A stretch of 55,663 bases of DNA, taken from Gillisia sp. UBA3175. GTDB lineage: Bacteria > Bacteroidota > Bacteroidia > Flavobacteriales > Flavobacteriaceae. The position numbers and the translations under genes are program-made. This document shows positions 27,842-38,300 of the stretch, piece by piece. The stretch lies in contig DEXV01000003.1 of the NCBI GenBank assembly GCA_002364325.1, positions 477,482 through 533,144 on the forward strand, written 5' to 3'. The notes beneath the pieces were generated by a model. It did no database searches. It was not told the DNA's origin and saw only the letters and a list, made by a program, of their open reading frames with translations. Position 1 is the first letter of the stretch, and each line of letters opens with the position of its first letter.

Positions 27842-28333
27842 TCAATTATTTCTTTCTGTGATCATTTCCTTAAACAATTTCCATTTTAATAAATCTCCAT
27901 CGATCGAATAATATTTGGAATTTTTAAAAAGAATGCTGATTCCACCAGCCGCAGCGCCTAAGGGCAGACCTAACAGTGCTCCGCCTGCAGCTCCCTCCCC
28001 TGAGGTATAAGCAAAAAACAACGCATCTGGATCTGCGGAAGCAGCACCAAAAATTGCCATTGCAGATGCTCCAAGTATAGAGCCAATAAGCACATTTTTT
28101 CCCTCAGAGCGTTTAGTTCTAATAAAACCAATACTACTATAATCTATTTCCGCCACTCCTTTTGTTCCTTTAATCTGAAGCGATTTTTCTGTAACGGCAA
28201 TCAATTTTCCTTTATTGATTTTCTCACCTTGCAGATTATATACACGCACAAACAAATTAAGATTTTCAGTTTCCCCCTGAGCATAAATATTAATGCTAAG
28301 GATTAATACGATTGCAAAAATTAAAGATTTCAT
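27842..28333 (-). CDS. Exported protein with Gly/Ala-rich hydrophobic segments
   Basis: 163 residues. Signal peptide 1-18 (ending NIYAQ), a beta-rich domain (LNLFVRVYNLQGEKINKGKLIAV... GVAEIDYSSIGFIRTKR), then two Gly/Ala-rich hydrophobic stretches (~82-105 and ~113-135) resembling glycine-zipper helices, and a short tail. Function unknown. It lies 113 nt upstream of the SDR gene on the same strand, so it may be read separately from that operon. Confidence 0.7.
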   Translation of the reverse strand: MKSLIFAIVLILSINIYAQGETENLNLFVRVYNLQGEKINKGKLIAVTEKSLQIKGTKGVAEIDYSSIGFIRTKRSEGKNVLIGSILGASAMAIFGAASADPDALFFAYTSGEGAAGGALLGLPLGAAAGGISILFKNSKYYSIDGDLLKWKLFKEMITERNN

Positions 28334-28446
28334 GATATTTTATTTTAAGTTATTAAAGTCAGAATATTCTATTGAAATAAAGAAATTCAGATATTTAAAG
28401 GGTGTAATTTATTCAGAATTCCAGCCTTATTTTTAAGTATATTTTT

Positions 28447-29253
28447 TTATGAATAGAGCATTTCGCCTTTTAATTTATTTATTTCAACAGCTATAATTTT
28501 ATCTTTTACAGGCTTAGGTAATATGCTGTTTAAAAGCATGAAAAACTGGTTTACAATTCCGGGCACAATAACTTCTTTACCTTTTAGCAGTCCATCAATC
28601 GCTAATTTGGCGACATCTTCCGGATTCATTATAGACATTCTCGTGCCCCAGCTTACTGTCCTGTTTTGATACGTAAGTGCAGCAGAAGTATTCATTGCTC
28701 CCGGACAAACTACTGATACCGAAATGTTATCTGGCTGTAATTCCCTGCGCAAACTCCTGGAGAAGGATAATAAATATGCTTTAGTACCACCGTAGACTTG
28801 TTTTTTCGGGAGGGAGAAAAAACTGGCCATACTACCTACATTCAAGATGCCCGAGGGGGCGTTTTGTTTTAAATCATTTAGAAACAATTTAATTAGAAGT
28901 GTAGGGGTGCAAATATTAAGGCTTATTTGATCTAAAATATAATTAGTATCTAGGTCTTTAAAAAATCCCCTGCTTAGCACTCCTGCATTGTTAATGAAAT
29001 ATTTAATTGAAATTTGTTCCTTTTTCACCTTCTCAAAAAGGGAGTTGCAATTTTCGGAAGTGCCAAGATCCATTTCTATGCTGACAATAGAAACATTGTA
29101 ATTCTTTTCCAAAACATCAGTTAGTTCATTCAAACCGGTATTTGGTAGCGAAACCAGAACAAGATTCATATGCCGTTTTGCACATTCAATTGCCATTGCC
29201 TTACCAAATCCCTGACTTGCCCCGGTAATCAAAGTAAAATAGTTAGTTTTCAT
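28447..29253 (-). CDS. Short-chain dehydrogenase/reductase
   Basis: 268 residues, classical SDR. NAD(P)-binding TGASQGFGKAMA near the N-terminus, NNAG at about residues 88-91, the catalytic Ser in NVGSMASFFS and Tyr-x3-Lys in VYGGTKAYLLSF. It resembles acyl/ketosteroid-type reductases with a C-terminal hydrophobic segment (FFMLLNSILPKPV) that may associate with membrane. It overlaps the upstream epimerase gene by 11 nt, so the two are translationally coupled. Lipid or ketone reduction is inferred from the neighbours. Confidence 0.9.
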   Translation of the reverse strand: MKTNYFTLITGASQGFGKAMAIECAKRHMNLVLVSLPNTGLNELTDVLEKNYNVSIVSIEMDLGTSENCNSLFEKVKKEQISIKYFINNAGVLSRGFFKDLDTNYILDQISLNICTPTLLIKLFLNDLKQNAPSGILNVGSMASFFSLPKKQVYGGTKAYLLSFSRSLRRELQPDNISVSVVCPGAMNTSAALTYQNRTVSWGTRMSIMNPEDVAKLAIDGLLKGKEVIVPGIVNQFFMLLNSILPKPVKDKIIAVEINKLKGEMLYS

Positions 29254-30238
29254 GATTTCTATGTTTTAAAAACTCTATCGTTTGTTGCATTCCTGTTTTA
29301 AGTGGAGTGATTTCATAACCCAATTGTGAAACTGCTTTTAGTGAGGATACAATTCTATTGGTGAATAAATAATCTAATAGTTTTGGGGTGAGGGAAGATT
29401 CATTTAAAACAAGCTTATCGAGCAAAGACATCAAAAACAAACCTGTTTTCAGAAGCTTATAATTGATCTTTACTATCGAATTTTTGGTTTGGATGCTTGC
29501 AGAAATTGTGGAAAATAATTTTTCATAAGAGGCATTTTCTCCACCTATTATATATTTTTCTCCTGCAATCCCATTATTCAAAGCAAGTATATGTGCTTTT
29601 GTTACATCATCTATATACACGTAGTTGGATTCTATTTTTAATTTTGAAGGAACAAAAACGAATCTCTTTTTCAACAGCATCGAAGCAAACCTGTTGACCC
29701 CATTGGAAAAACCTGTATTACCCGGACCGTAAACCCTGGAAACATTTAAAATAATTCCCGGAAGCCCCTTTTTATTAAATTCAAGTACAAGATTTTCTGC
29801 CATGGTCTTTGTTAGTTCATAATCATTGGCATACGAGCTCATTCTTGGATGAATTTCAGTTATTGAGGAATGGGGTTGGGAAGGACCATATACTGAAACA
29901 GAACTTGTGAAAATCACTTTTTTAACCCCATTATTTTTTGCTGCATTTAATACATTGGCAGTTCCCTGCACATTCACTTCGTAAAATTTCTTCACATCAT
30001 TACAGGTAAGTTTGGTAAAGGCTGCAGTATGAAAAACATAATCACAATTGGCTATTGCTTTTTCTACTGAAAGGTTATTATTCAGATTCCCTTCAAACAA
30101 AATGATATTGGAATGAACAGGAATATTATCCGATTTAAGATTTCGTACTAGCGCGTGTACTTCATAGTTGTTTTCGGCGAGATGTATTGCCAATCTATTA
30201 CCTATATATCCTGTTGCACCAGTTAAGAAGACTTTCAT
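29243..30238 (-). CDS. NAD-dependent epimerase/dehydratase-like protein
   Basis: 331 residues, extended SDR. Rossmann motif TGATGYIGNRLA, catalytic Tyr-x3-Lys in YELTKTMAEN, Ser in FTSSVSVYG. It resembles the dihydroflavonol-reductase / 3-beta-hydroxysteroid-dehydrogenase-like group of extended SDRs, with a C-terminal hydrophobic segment (LLKTGLFLMSLLDKL). It overlaps the CPBP-like gene by 4 nt and the SDR gene by 11 nt. Substrate unknown; lipid or carbonyl chemistry is inferred. Confidence 0.87.
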   Translation of the reverse strand: MKVFLTGATGYIGNRLAIHLAENNYEVHALVRNLKSDNIPVHSNIILFEGNLNNNLSVEKAIANCDYVFHTAAFTKLTCNDVKKFYEVNVQGTANVLNAAKNNGVKKVIFTSSVSVYGPSQPHSSITEIHPRMSSYANDYELTKTMAENLVLEFNKKGLPGIILNVSRVYGPGNTGFSNGVNRFASMLLKKRFVFVPSKLKIESNYVYIDDVTKAHILALNNGIAGEKYIIGGENASYEKLFSTISASIQTKNSIVKINYKLLKTGLFLMSLLDKLVLNESSLTPKLLDYLFTNRIVSSLKAVSQLGYEITPLKTGMQQTIEFLKHRNHEN

Positions 30239-30906
30239 GATTTCTGGGTTTTAAAGCTTGTTATTTTAAATAAAGTAGATTCATACATAAATGATAATGT
30301 AGTATGAATTAAAAATGCCGGCCAAATGCTATTGGTATAATAACTAAATAGGCACAGTACAATCCCGAAGGGAAGACATCCAATAATTTCTTTTCTAGAA
30401 TTGAAAGAATGAATAAGCGTATATAATATTAGATTTATAAGTATGGCACCTAATAAATTGGTATATAGAAGACTGCTATACAACAACACCCCTCTGAAAT
30501 AGAACTCATAAAAGAACAAAAAAGTAATTCGTATGGAAAAATATAGAAATTGATCAGATCGTTTTATAACACTCCAAATGTCTAAATTTTCGAAGTAATT
30601 AATGGCTGACATTTTAGAAACGAAACCTGATATAATTATAAATATCAGCAGAAGTACAATTAAGGTCGCATTATTAAACCCTGAGTTAATAATCAAGAAT
30701 TGAAAATCTGGTAGATACACCCAAAACACGATCCCAAATAGAAGAATACCTAATAAATGCTTGATATTTATCAATTTAAACGCCTTAAAAGACATTAATA
30801 CATCCATAAGTGAATTAATCTTAATTAGTTTATATTTATAACTGATGATGAAATAACCGGCATAACTTATCGCCATTAGAGCATAGATGTGTATAATAGT
30901 TTCCAT
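30235..30906 (-). CDS. CPBP-type membrane protein with altered catalytic motifs
   Basis: 223 residues with about seven membrane helices. The CPBP (Rce1/Abi) family is suggested by Y133-E-F-Y-F-R138-GVL, LIH166S, and LIH201TTLSF, the positions of motifs 1 (EExxxR), 2 and 3. The first Glu of EExxxR, thought to be catalytic, is Tyr here, and the third motif has Ser where Asn is usual. So it is probably a degenerate member rather than an active protease. It overlaps the next gene (epimerase) by 4 nt. Other membrane families are possible. Confidence 0.65.
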   Translation of the reverse strand: METIIHIYALMAISYAGYFIISYKYKLIKINSLMDVLMSFKAFKLINIKHLLGILLFGIVFWVYLPDFQFLIINSGFNNATLIVLLLIFIIISGFVSKMSAINYFENLDIWSVIKRSDQFLYFSIRITFLFFYEFYFRGVLLYSSLLYTNLLGAILINLILYTLIHSFNSRKEIIGCLPFGIVLCLFSYYTNSIWPAFLIHTTLSFMYESTLFKITSFKTQKS

Positions 30907-30908
30907 GG

Positions 30909-31586
30909 CTATAGTGTTGAAATTAATTGAACTTGATACAGGGAAGTGAATGCATCCACCTTTTTACATTTACCATTTTTGTAATAAAAAATATTATAAC
31001 TGCCATCTGGAAATGTTACTTGATATTTCCCAGTTTCTAGTAAAACCACATTGGCCATTGCATTGTGATTATCACAATAAACCTGTGAAATGTTAATTGG
31101 CTCGTAGAAATAAAGCGTGACAAGATTGCCCCTAACTTTATTAATTGATAAAGCTCTTTTTCTCCCTCCGTTTATCAAAAAGTATTTTCCATCTATAAAA
31201 TGTAGTTCCTTATTCACTTTTTCCTTAGAATTAAGTTTTCGGTAAACAGAGGAATATACCAGCAACCCATTTTTGAAGATGGTCTTTTCAACTCCAGATA
31301 CATCAAACTTCACAAGAACCTTGGCTTTAATTTCTGAAGACAAATCGTAAACCACTGAATCTGAAACAATTTTTTCCTTTATAGAAATAAATCCGATGAG
31401 CGATTTATTTTTCCACACCTCAAAGGATAGGTTATGGTTCTGGGCATTGCTATTAATTATAAATAATAATAGGATAGAAAGGCTTATACTACGTAAAAGC
31501 AGTCCTTTTAAATTTTTAAGCCTGTTGAAAATAGAATATTTTCTATTTTGTTTTACAAGCATCAAGATAAACATGGTAATTAACAT
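30909..31586 (-). CDS. DUF6134-like exported protein
   Basis: About 225 residues, starting at the ATG of 31584-31586 (an in-frame TTG at 31595 and a later ATG at 31562 are alternatives). A hydrophobic segment ending FIINSNAQ is a signal peptide. The mature part (NHNLSFEVWKNKSLIGFISIKEK..., VFKNGLLVYSSVYRKLNSKEKVN..., KYFLINGG) fits the DUF6134 family, whose function is unknown. It is first of the minus-strand operon, 2 nt from the CPBP-like gene, and divergent from the HTH regulator. Confidence 0.7.
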   Translation of the reverse strand: MLITMFILMLVKQNRKYSIFNRLKNLKGLLLRSISLSILLLFIINSNAQNHNLSFEVWKNKSLIGFISIKEKIVSDSVVYDLSSEIKAKVLVKFDVSGVEKTIFKNGLLVYSSVYRKLNSKEKVNKELHFIDGKYFLINGGRKRALSINKVRGNLVTLYFYEPINISQVYCDNHNAMANVVLLETGKYQVTFPDGSYNIFYYKNGKCKKVDAFTSLYQVQLISTL

Positions 31587-31592
31587 GATTTC

Positions 31593-31656
31593 CAATTTTC
31601 AAGAGTTTATAGTGTAAATATCCTGATAATCAGTATTTTACAAAAATTGAAAATTG
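31593..31656. promoter_or_regulatory. Nested inverted repeats in the divergent control region
   Basis: CAATTTTCAA (31593-31602) and TTGAAAATTG (31647-31656) are perfect 10-bp inverted arms. Between them lies a small palindrome CTGATAATCAG (31623-31633). The site covers the start of the DUF6134 gene and its upstream side, suggesting an operator or a structured leader. Confidence 0.4.
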
Positions 31657-31825
31657 CTTCGAAAAATTTAATTTTAGTAGAAAATCATAAAATCTGTAGG
31701 AGTTAGAAAATGTAAATAAAAAACTTTGGTTATATCAGGAATTAACTGTTTAACAAAAAGAAATTATTATAATTCGCAAAAAAAATAGGACAGAGTGGCA
31801 AAAAACGCAATTCTTTTTTTACTCA

Positions 31826-31843
31826 TTTCTAAAATTTTAGAAA
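31826..31843 (+). promoter_or_regulatory. 18-bp perfect palindrome over the HTH promoter
   Basis: TTTCTAAAATTTTAGAAA is fully self-complementary. It overlaps the likely -33 position of the promoter that reads into the HTH-desaturase genes (TACCTTTA at 31854-31861 is one base from the -7 box TAnnTTTG). It is a good operator candidate, perhaps for the HTH protein itself. Confidence 0.55.
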
Positions 31844-31933
31844 AAAAATAATATACCTTTAAGTATATAAGCAACTATTTTACAGGTGTTTCCTTTTTAA
31901 AATCTATTGGAGTATAGCAAATTAATACCTATC

Positions 31934-32938
31934 ATGGATAAAGATCAAATACAGTATAGGTTCTTCGAAAAAATAAAGGTAAAATTACCTCCAAACATTT
32001 CATTGGTAGTCGCTGTGGCCGAAACTCTTGATATAAGCAATGATAGTGCCTATAGGCGAATAAGATGTGAAAAGCAAATCTCTCTTGAAGAGCTTCAAAA
32101 ACTTTCAAAACAATTCAAAATTTCTTTGGACGAATTATTACTTGTGCAAAGTGACAGTTTTATATTCAATGGAAGGATCACCAACAATTCAGATTTTAAA
32201 TATGATAACTGGCTGGAAACCTGTGTATATCATTTGGAAACTATAGGTAAATATACTCCCAATCACATGTATTACCTTGCTAAGGAAATTCCGTTTTTTT
32301 ATTATTTTCTAATTCCTGAAATAGCTGCGTTAAAATCATTCTTCTTTATGAAATCCATATTAGATTATGAAGATTGGAAAAATGTGAAGTTTTCTGTAAA
32401 AGATGATTATAGCAAATATCAACTTCTATGTAAAAAGATAAGTGACACTTTTGCATCTATTCCGAGTACAGAAATATGGAGTATCGAAAATATTACGAGT
32501 ACTATCCAGCAAATCGAATTTTACCGGGTTACAGGATCATTAAAATCAGATGATGACGCTTTAGTTTTGTATGAAAAACTGGATGAATTGATCAATCATA
32601 TTGAAAAACAGGCAGAATGTGGATTTAAGCTAAAAGCGGGGCAGGAGAGTGCAAATAGTGGCCCGGCACATAAAATGTTCGTAAATGAAATTACTATGGG
32701 AGATAATATGCAGATCATGCAGCTGGGGAATACACAATTAACTTATATAAACCATAGCATAATAAATTTTATAACCACTTCAGACCTTGCTTTTAATACT
32801 TATATGAAACAAACCTTTGATAACATCGCCCATAAGTCCACACCTATCAGTGTGGAAAATCAAAAAGACCGGTTAATGTTTTTTAATAGGTTGAGGGTCA
32901 AGGTTGCCAATGCAAGAAAGGTTGTAATACAAAACTAA
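31934..32938 (+). CDS. HTH-domain regulator
   Basis: About 334 residues. The start is the ATG at 31934; a TTG at 31907 would add nine residues. The N-terminal HTH (LVVAVAETLDISNDSAYRRIRCEKQISLEELQKLSKQFKISLDELL) resembles the BetR-like HTH seen in Bacteroidota proteins, followed by a long effector/dimerisation region of unknown fold (~90-334). It lies 14 nt upstream of the desaturase gene and divergent from the DUF6134-CPBP-epimerase-SDR operon. It probably controls the cluster through the palindrome at 31826. Confidence 0.78.
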   Translation: MDKDQIQYRFFEKIKVKLPPNISLVVAVAETLDISNDSAYRRIRCEKQISLEELQKLSKQFKISLDELLLVQSDSFIFNGRITNNSDFKYDNWLETCVYHLETIGKYTPNHMYYLAKEIPFFYYFLIPEIAALKSFFFMKSILDYEDWKNVKFSVKDDYSKYQLLCKKISDTFASIPSTEIWSIENITSTIQQIEFYRVTGSLKSDDDALVLYEKLDELINHIEKQAECGFKLKAGQESANSGPAHKMFVNEITMGDNMQIMQLGNTQLTYINHSIINFITTSDLAFNTYMKQTFDNIAHKSTPISVENQKDRLMFFNRLRVKVANARKVVIQN

Positions 32939-32952
32939 TTTTAGAATTTGAT

Positions 32953-33690
32953 ATGAGCATAGTACTATTTGTTATTATTCACTGGTATTTAGGTTTATTA
33001 ATTCAATCGGTGTTTTTACATCGCTACGCGGCACATAAAAATTTTGAGATGAGCCCATTGTGTGAGAAGATTTTTTATTTTTTTACATTTTTAATTTTGG
33101 GTTCCTCATATATGAGTGCTTATGCATTTGGTACAATGCATAGAATTCATCATGCTTATGCCGATAAAGAATTAGATCCACATTCTCCCATAAAATCCCC
33201 AGGTTATTTCGGAACTTTATTGCAGGCTAGACATAGTTATTTCAATATATTCATAGGGAAAACCAAGGTGGATTCATTTATGTCCAATGGTGTTCCAGCG
33301 TGGCATTCTTTTGATAAGTTTGCCCATAGTTGGATAACAAGATCCATCTGGGTGCTTTTTTATATTTTTTTATATATAAATCTGGCCACCTCCTGGTGGC
33401 TGTTTCTGTTTTTACCAATCACAGTGGGTATGGGAGCTCTTCAAGGGGCATTGATTAATTGGTGGGCTCATACCTATGGTTATAGGAATTTTAATACCAA
33501 TGATAATTCAAAAAACCTGATAGCTTTGGATTTGCTATTTTTGGGAGAATCTTACCATAACAATCATCATAAACATCCATGGAAGTTAAACCATGCTTAT
33601 AAATGGTATGAATTTGACTTAGGTTATCACTTTATTCGATTTCTAGGTGCTTTGAGGATTGTAAGAATCAAAAAAAGGGCGTTATTTTAA
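32953..33690 (+). CDS. Membrane fatty-acid desaturase
   Basis: 245 residues, four or more membrane segments. The three histidine boxes of acyl desaturases are intact: H23RYAAH28, H63RIHH67, and H202NNHH206. These ligate the di-iron centre that introduces a cis double bond into an acyl chain. It is shorter than the 300+ residue stearoyl-CoA desaturases but a usual size for bacterial forms. It lies 14 nt after the HTH gene, so it is probably cotranscribed with it. No terminator is seen downstream. Confidence 0.92.
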   Translation: MSIVLFVIIHWYLGLLIQSVFLHRYAAHKNFEMSPLCEKIFYFFTFLILGSSYMSAYAFGTMHRIHHAYADKELDPHSPIKSPGYFGTLLQARHSYFNIFIGKTKVDSFMSNGVPAWHSFDKFAHSWITRSIWVLFYIFLYINLATSWWLFLFLPITVGMGALQGALINWWAHTYGYRNFNTNDNSKNLIALDLLFLGESYHNNHHKHPWKLNHAYKWYEFDLGYHFIRFLGALRIVRIKKRALF

Positions 33691-33994
33691 TAAAAGTACT
33701 AAATTAATTATCTGTAGATGAAGATTTCTCCAGAATATAAAAACAGACAAAAAATGAATTTGTAATTATATCATATCTTGATGTACCGAATATTTTCATA
33801 TTTCATTTTTTCTCTCTTATAATTCCCTTTTTATTCACTTCTCATATTATTATATTAAGGATAGTGCCACGAAGTATAATTAAATCTGAAAATAGATAAT
33901 ATAGGGTTAGTTTATATTATTATTTTAATATTTTTTCCGTTTTTTGGTTGATTTATTATACTAAATCTGAATCTAAGTCTAGTGCTGTGCGGTT
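33691..33994. other. Convergent intergenic spacer, nothing recognised
   Basis: 304 AT-rich nt between the desaturase and haloperoxidase-like stop codons. I find no ORF, repeat or clear terminator; only runs of T and A/T alternation. Confidence 0.5.
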
Positions 33995-35374
33995 TTATTG
34001 GTTAGCGGTTAGAATAACTTTTTCCTTAGTTGTTTCATTTATTAACTGAAGCCTATTATTTATAAAATCCCCTACATTTTCTCCCTGAATAGCCCCTTCT
34101 TCAATAGCACTCCTATAGTGAATCCCACCGTATAATCGGCTTAATGCCGCCTCGCGAGCTGCATCATTAAAGGACGAGAAGGTTCTCTTCGGTAAATTAA
34201 AGGCGACTTCAGTATCATCAATAAATCCAAAATTGTCACCAAATATGGAAGTAAGAACTTTCGCAGCAGCATTAGAAACAACAGAGTGTCCACTGGAATA
34301 TTCTGGAAACGGCGGTGTTTGAAGGATAGGTTGCCAAGTTTCATCAATATGTGCTGAAATAAGGGTTTCAGGCCTTATTAGGTTGGATCGGTACTTTTCA
34401 TCCCAACAACTTATAAACGCATCAAAGAGTGCTATAGAAGTTTTGGTGTATGCCAATACGGTTAGATCAAAATCGGCTCCCGAATTCATCGCTGCTATTT
34501 TACAAATTCCTATCCAGTGAGCACCGGGAGTAATTTTCTTCTCGGCAAACATAAAATGCCCTTTTGTTATAGAAACATACGGATTACAATCCCAAAACCT
34601 TGCAATCTTCAAATTTTCCGAATCATTGCCATTTGCCCTTATAGCTTCACTTATTTGATAGACCTCAATTAACTCTTTGTAAAATTCACTTTCTTTATCG
34701 AGGGAAAATTTTGGTGGTGGGACTGGTTTGAATTGTGAGGCCGAATCCATTACCATAGGTCTTATCTTTGCCCAATGAGGCTCTATGCCTTTCATATAGC
34801 CAGGAGGGGTAGGCTGCCAACGTCCATCATCTTCCGCAAAAAAATCATAATCGGGCATGCTTCGTGTTTCTTTGTACAAATCATTCTCCATCCAAGCAAT
34901 AACATTCGCTGAAACTTCATTGGCATATACTTTTGCTTTTTTTAGGCTTTCAGGATTTTTAAGGGACCATTGCGCTGTTAAACTATCACGGTAATTCCTT
35001 ATGACATCTTCAGAAAAGACCAGTTTTTCAGCAACCTGCATATAGGCCAGCAAAGCCGCAAGCTTGAGATTTGTATTGGCATCTGGAACTGGAATTTCAG
35101 GATGATTTTTGAAGCCGTTAAGTTGCGGTATAAGAGATTTATAATTTCCGGAGTGGGCATTTAAAGCTTCATATGCTGCAATGTTTGGATATACGTAAAC
35201 TCTACTCGCCTGCGGAGGAGAAAAAATATCGTTCACCATTATAGCTGTTACTTTATCTACCAACAGATGATAATCTTCTGCCGTTACCTCAATATCTTCT
35301 TTTGATTCACAGCCAAAAAGCAACAGAGTTATTAAGCCTAAGAAAATAGGTTTAAAAAATGCTTTAATTTTCAT
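33995..35374 (-). CDS. Vanadium-haloperoxidase/PAP2-like lipoprotein
   Basis: 459 residues. Lipoprotein signal with lipobox LFGC. The vanadate/phosphate-binding signature is complete: K327x6R-P (EKYRSNLIRP), S-S-G-H363 (in place of PSGH), and S-R-x5-H419 (SRLYGGIH). Members either oxidise halides using vanadate or act as acid phosphatases; which applies is unknown. The start overlaps the upstream VCBS gene by 11 nt, so the two are coupled. Probably attached to the outer membrane. Confidence 0.88.
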   Translation of the reverse strand: MKIKAFFKPIFLGLITLLLFGCESKEDIEVTAEDYHLLVDKVTAIMVNDIFSPPQASRVYVYPNIAAYEALNAHSGNYKSLIPQLNGFKNHPEIPVPDANTNLKLAALLAYMQVAEKLVFSEDVIRNYRDSLTAQWSLKNPESLKKAKVYANEVSANVIAWMENDLYKETRSMPDYDFFAEDDGRWQPTPPGYMKGIEPHWAKIRPMVMDSASQFKPVPPPKFSLDKESEFYKELIEVYQISEAIRANGNDSENLKIARFWDCNPYVSITKGHFMFAEKKITPGAHWIGICKIAAMNSGADFDLTVLAYTKTSIALFDAFISCWDEKYRSNLIRPETLISAHIDETWQPILQTPPFPEYSSGHSVVSNAAAKVLTSIFGDNFGFIDDTEVAFNLPKRTFSSFNDAAREAALSRLYGGIHYRSAIEEGAIQGENVGDFINNRLQLINETTKEKVILTANQ

Positions 35375-38300
35375 ATCTGTATGTTTTTATTGGGCCATTG
35401 TTACTTAAAATGAGTAAAAGATTATGGTTTCTGAAATTAATTTTTTCTATTGCGTTTATCTCTTCTTTAAATGAATCTATTCCTAAATTACTTACTGGAA
35501 TAAGCGAATCTAGTTTGCTGAACATATATCCTTTTAAAGCAGTATATGTGCCCTGATAATTGTTGCTTCGATAAGAATTCCCACCAACAATGATAAGGTC
35601 TTTATTATTCATATTGATCTTCTGAAATGAATTTACAGGTGCGAGTTGAAGTTGATAGGGAAATTCCACAAATTTCGAAAATTCACCATTATTGTTTTCG
35701 AGATATCCTGAAGCAAAACTGTGTACCTCATTAAGTTGTGCTTGATTTAAGGTGAAGGGTGTGAAAATATCTTCCATGGTTTTAAGAGCATAATCTTTAT
35801 GCCTCACATAGCGCTTTTTAATGATAGTAAGTTGGCTTGCAAGTTCGTCCTTAGAATGCACTGGAAAATAGGAACCATTCTTATTATAAGCTATCACCGT
35901 TTCTGTATTGCCGTTTTTGTCAAAATCCAGATAATACATTTTTAGGGGTGTCTTCGGGCCAGGATGAAATTTAGAATTTAAACCCCAGTTACCAAGTAGG
36001 ATGTCCTCATCGCCATCCTGATCTATATCATAAGTAAATACGCTTTGCCATAATCCATTTAGGTTAGCGGGTAGGCGCTGCAGCTTAAAACCGGTCGCTT
36101 TGTTAAAAAATAATTTAGGAGCATCCCATTCTGTGGCGATAATAAGGTCACTCCTGCCATCGCCATCAATATCTTTCCATATCGCATCGTTGACTTTGGA
36201 ATTAAGATTGAATGATTCAAGTTTAGAGAAATTAGCCTTACCATCATTTACTAATATATACGAATTTACCGATGATCCAAAATGTAGGGGTTGGGTGAGG
36301 TTACCCACAAATAGGTCTATATCCCCATCAAGATCAAAATCATTAGCTTCTACTACTGTCGTAATTAATTTATTATCGGGAATAGCAGATGGCGCTCTTT
36401 TAAATGTTCCCTGGTCATAAAGATATAACCTATCTAAAGAATTTACTTCCCCTCCTTTACTTATACCGCTTCCTACATAGAGATCCTGGTCTCCATCCCC
36501 ATCTGCATCAAAGAAAGCTGCTGTGTTATCCTCATAAATACTATCATTTAAAAATGCTTTTATGGGAGTTAGCACCAACTTATTACCGTTATTCACATAG
36601 AACTGTGCAGGTTTTCCGGCTGCATTTCCTATATAGATGTCATCAAATCCATTTCCTGTCACATCTCCAACAACTACTGCAGGACCCATAGTGGAAATTT
36701 TATAAGGAATAAGCTTCTCGTTTAAGAAATCATTGTACAGATCTTCCTGATGCTGAAATTTTATTTGATCTATTTTTTGAAAGACTGCCTTACTTGATTT
36801 TGCTGACTTGAAATTATAATTTTCAAGATTTTGATCATAATTGATTTCCTGCAGGCGGTTGGATTCCAGCTTGGTAAGAACCTGTTTTTTAAGATTGGGC
36901 CAGATCACTACTACAGAATCTATAGCAGCATTTTTACCCAATCCAAAATGTAATTGATCTGTCATTCCCGACAAGAACCCTCGGGATTTATATAAACTCT
37001 TCGACTGTAGTTTTTTACCAGCGTATAAATTTATAGTTGTCCCAATTCCATTGAGGTTAGGTTTAAGAAAATTGAGTTTAAATATAACATAGTTGGCAGA
37101 AGATTGATTTATATTCTTATAAATGGAGGCGGGCCCATTTAAATTGTTAAGCACCAGATCTAAATTTCCATCCAAATTCAGATCTGCATAGGCAGCACCA
37201 TTTGAAAGACTTGGTTCATTACTTAGCCATTGACCGGATCGGTTTTTAAAAGTGACTGAATTTCCTTCAAAGATCTTATTTGGCACTTTGCCACTCGGCA
37301 TACTATCAATAGATTTATAAAGCCAAGCCAAACCATCATTTTGGTTTCTCCCCTTGAAAGCACTGGCAACATACTTCTTGAAGTCCAGGCTGTTAGGGCG
37401 ACGCAGAATCCCATTGGAGATAAATAGGTCCTGGTGTGTATCATTATTAAAATCGGCAAATAAGGCTGCCCAACTCCAGTCTGTTGCTGCTACACCATCC
37501 ATCAATGCTTTTTCAGTGAACAGCTTACCATTGTTGTGATTTATTTGGAGCATATTCCTAGCAAATTGGTCTTTATAGCCCAATTTTCTCAAGCGTTGCT
37601 GAATGAAATAAAGGGCATCATCGCCTTCAGTCTCCTTAAGGATACGCTCCTCCTCCGGAAGCATATCCAGGGTTATCAAATCTGGCAGTCCATCAGCATT
37701 TATATCGGCTGCATCGCTACCCATGGAGAAATTGCTTATTATGGAAAACGCATTATCTACCTGCTCTGTAAATGTGCCATCCTGGTTATTTATATAATAA
37801 TAATCGTTCTCATGAAAATCATTACAAACATAAATATCTGTCCATCCGTCATTATTATAATCGGCTAAACTCGCGCTAAGTCCGTAATTGTTTGCTCCCC
37901 CATAAATATTGGCGATCTCGCTTACATCCTCAAATTTTCCATTATTGTTCCTAAGAAGTAAATCGCCTACTAATGGCTTTCTGTCTTTTCGGGTTTCGGC
38001 AGGGCCATATGAATAGGTGGTATGAACACTATGATTTACAATATATACATCGAGGTCACCGTCTTTGTCATAATCAAAAAAATAGGATTGGGTGGCATAA
38101 GATGCTATATCCAAGCCATAATCTGCAGAAGCCTCATTAAAGGTTCCATTGTGGTTATTAATATATAATTCATTATGACCTGTAAAGTCTAAAAGGTTGG
38201 ATACAGCACTCACATAAATATCTAGCCATCCATCCTGGTTAATATCGACCATGGTTACGCCAGTTTGCCAGCTGGCCTTCCCTTCAATGGCTGCCTGCTC

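Noticed and set aside
36100..36691. Plus-strand ORFs inside the VCBS gene
   Set aside because: They are shadows of the 1086-residue gene, whose repeat motifs are clear on the other strand.
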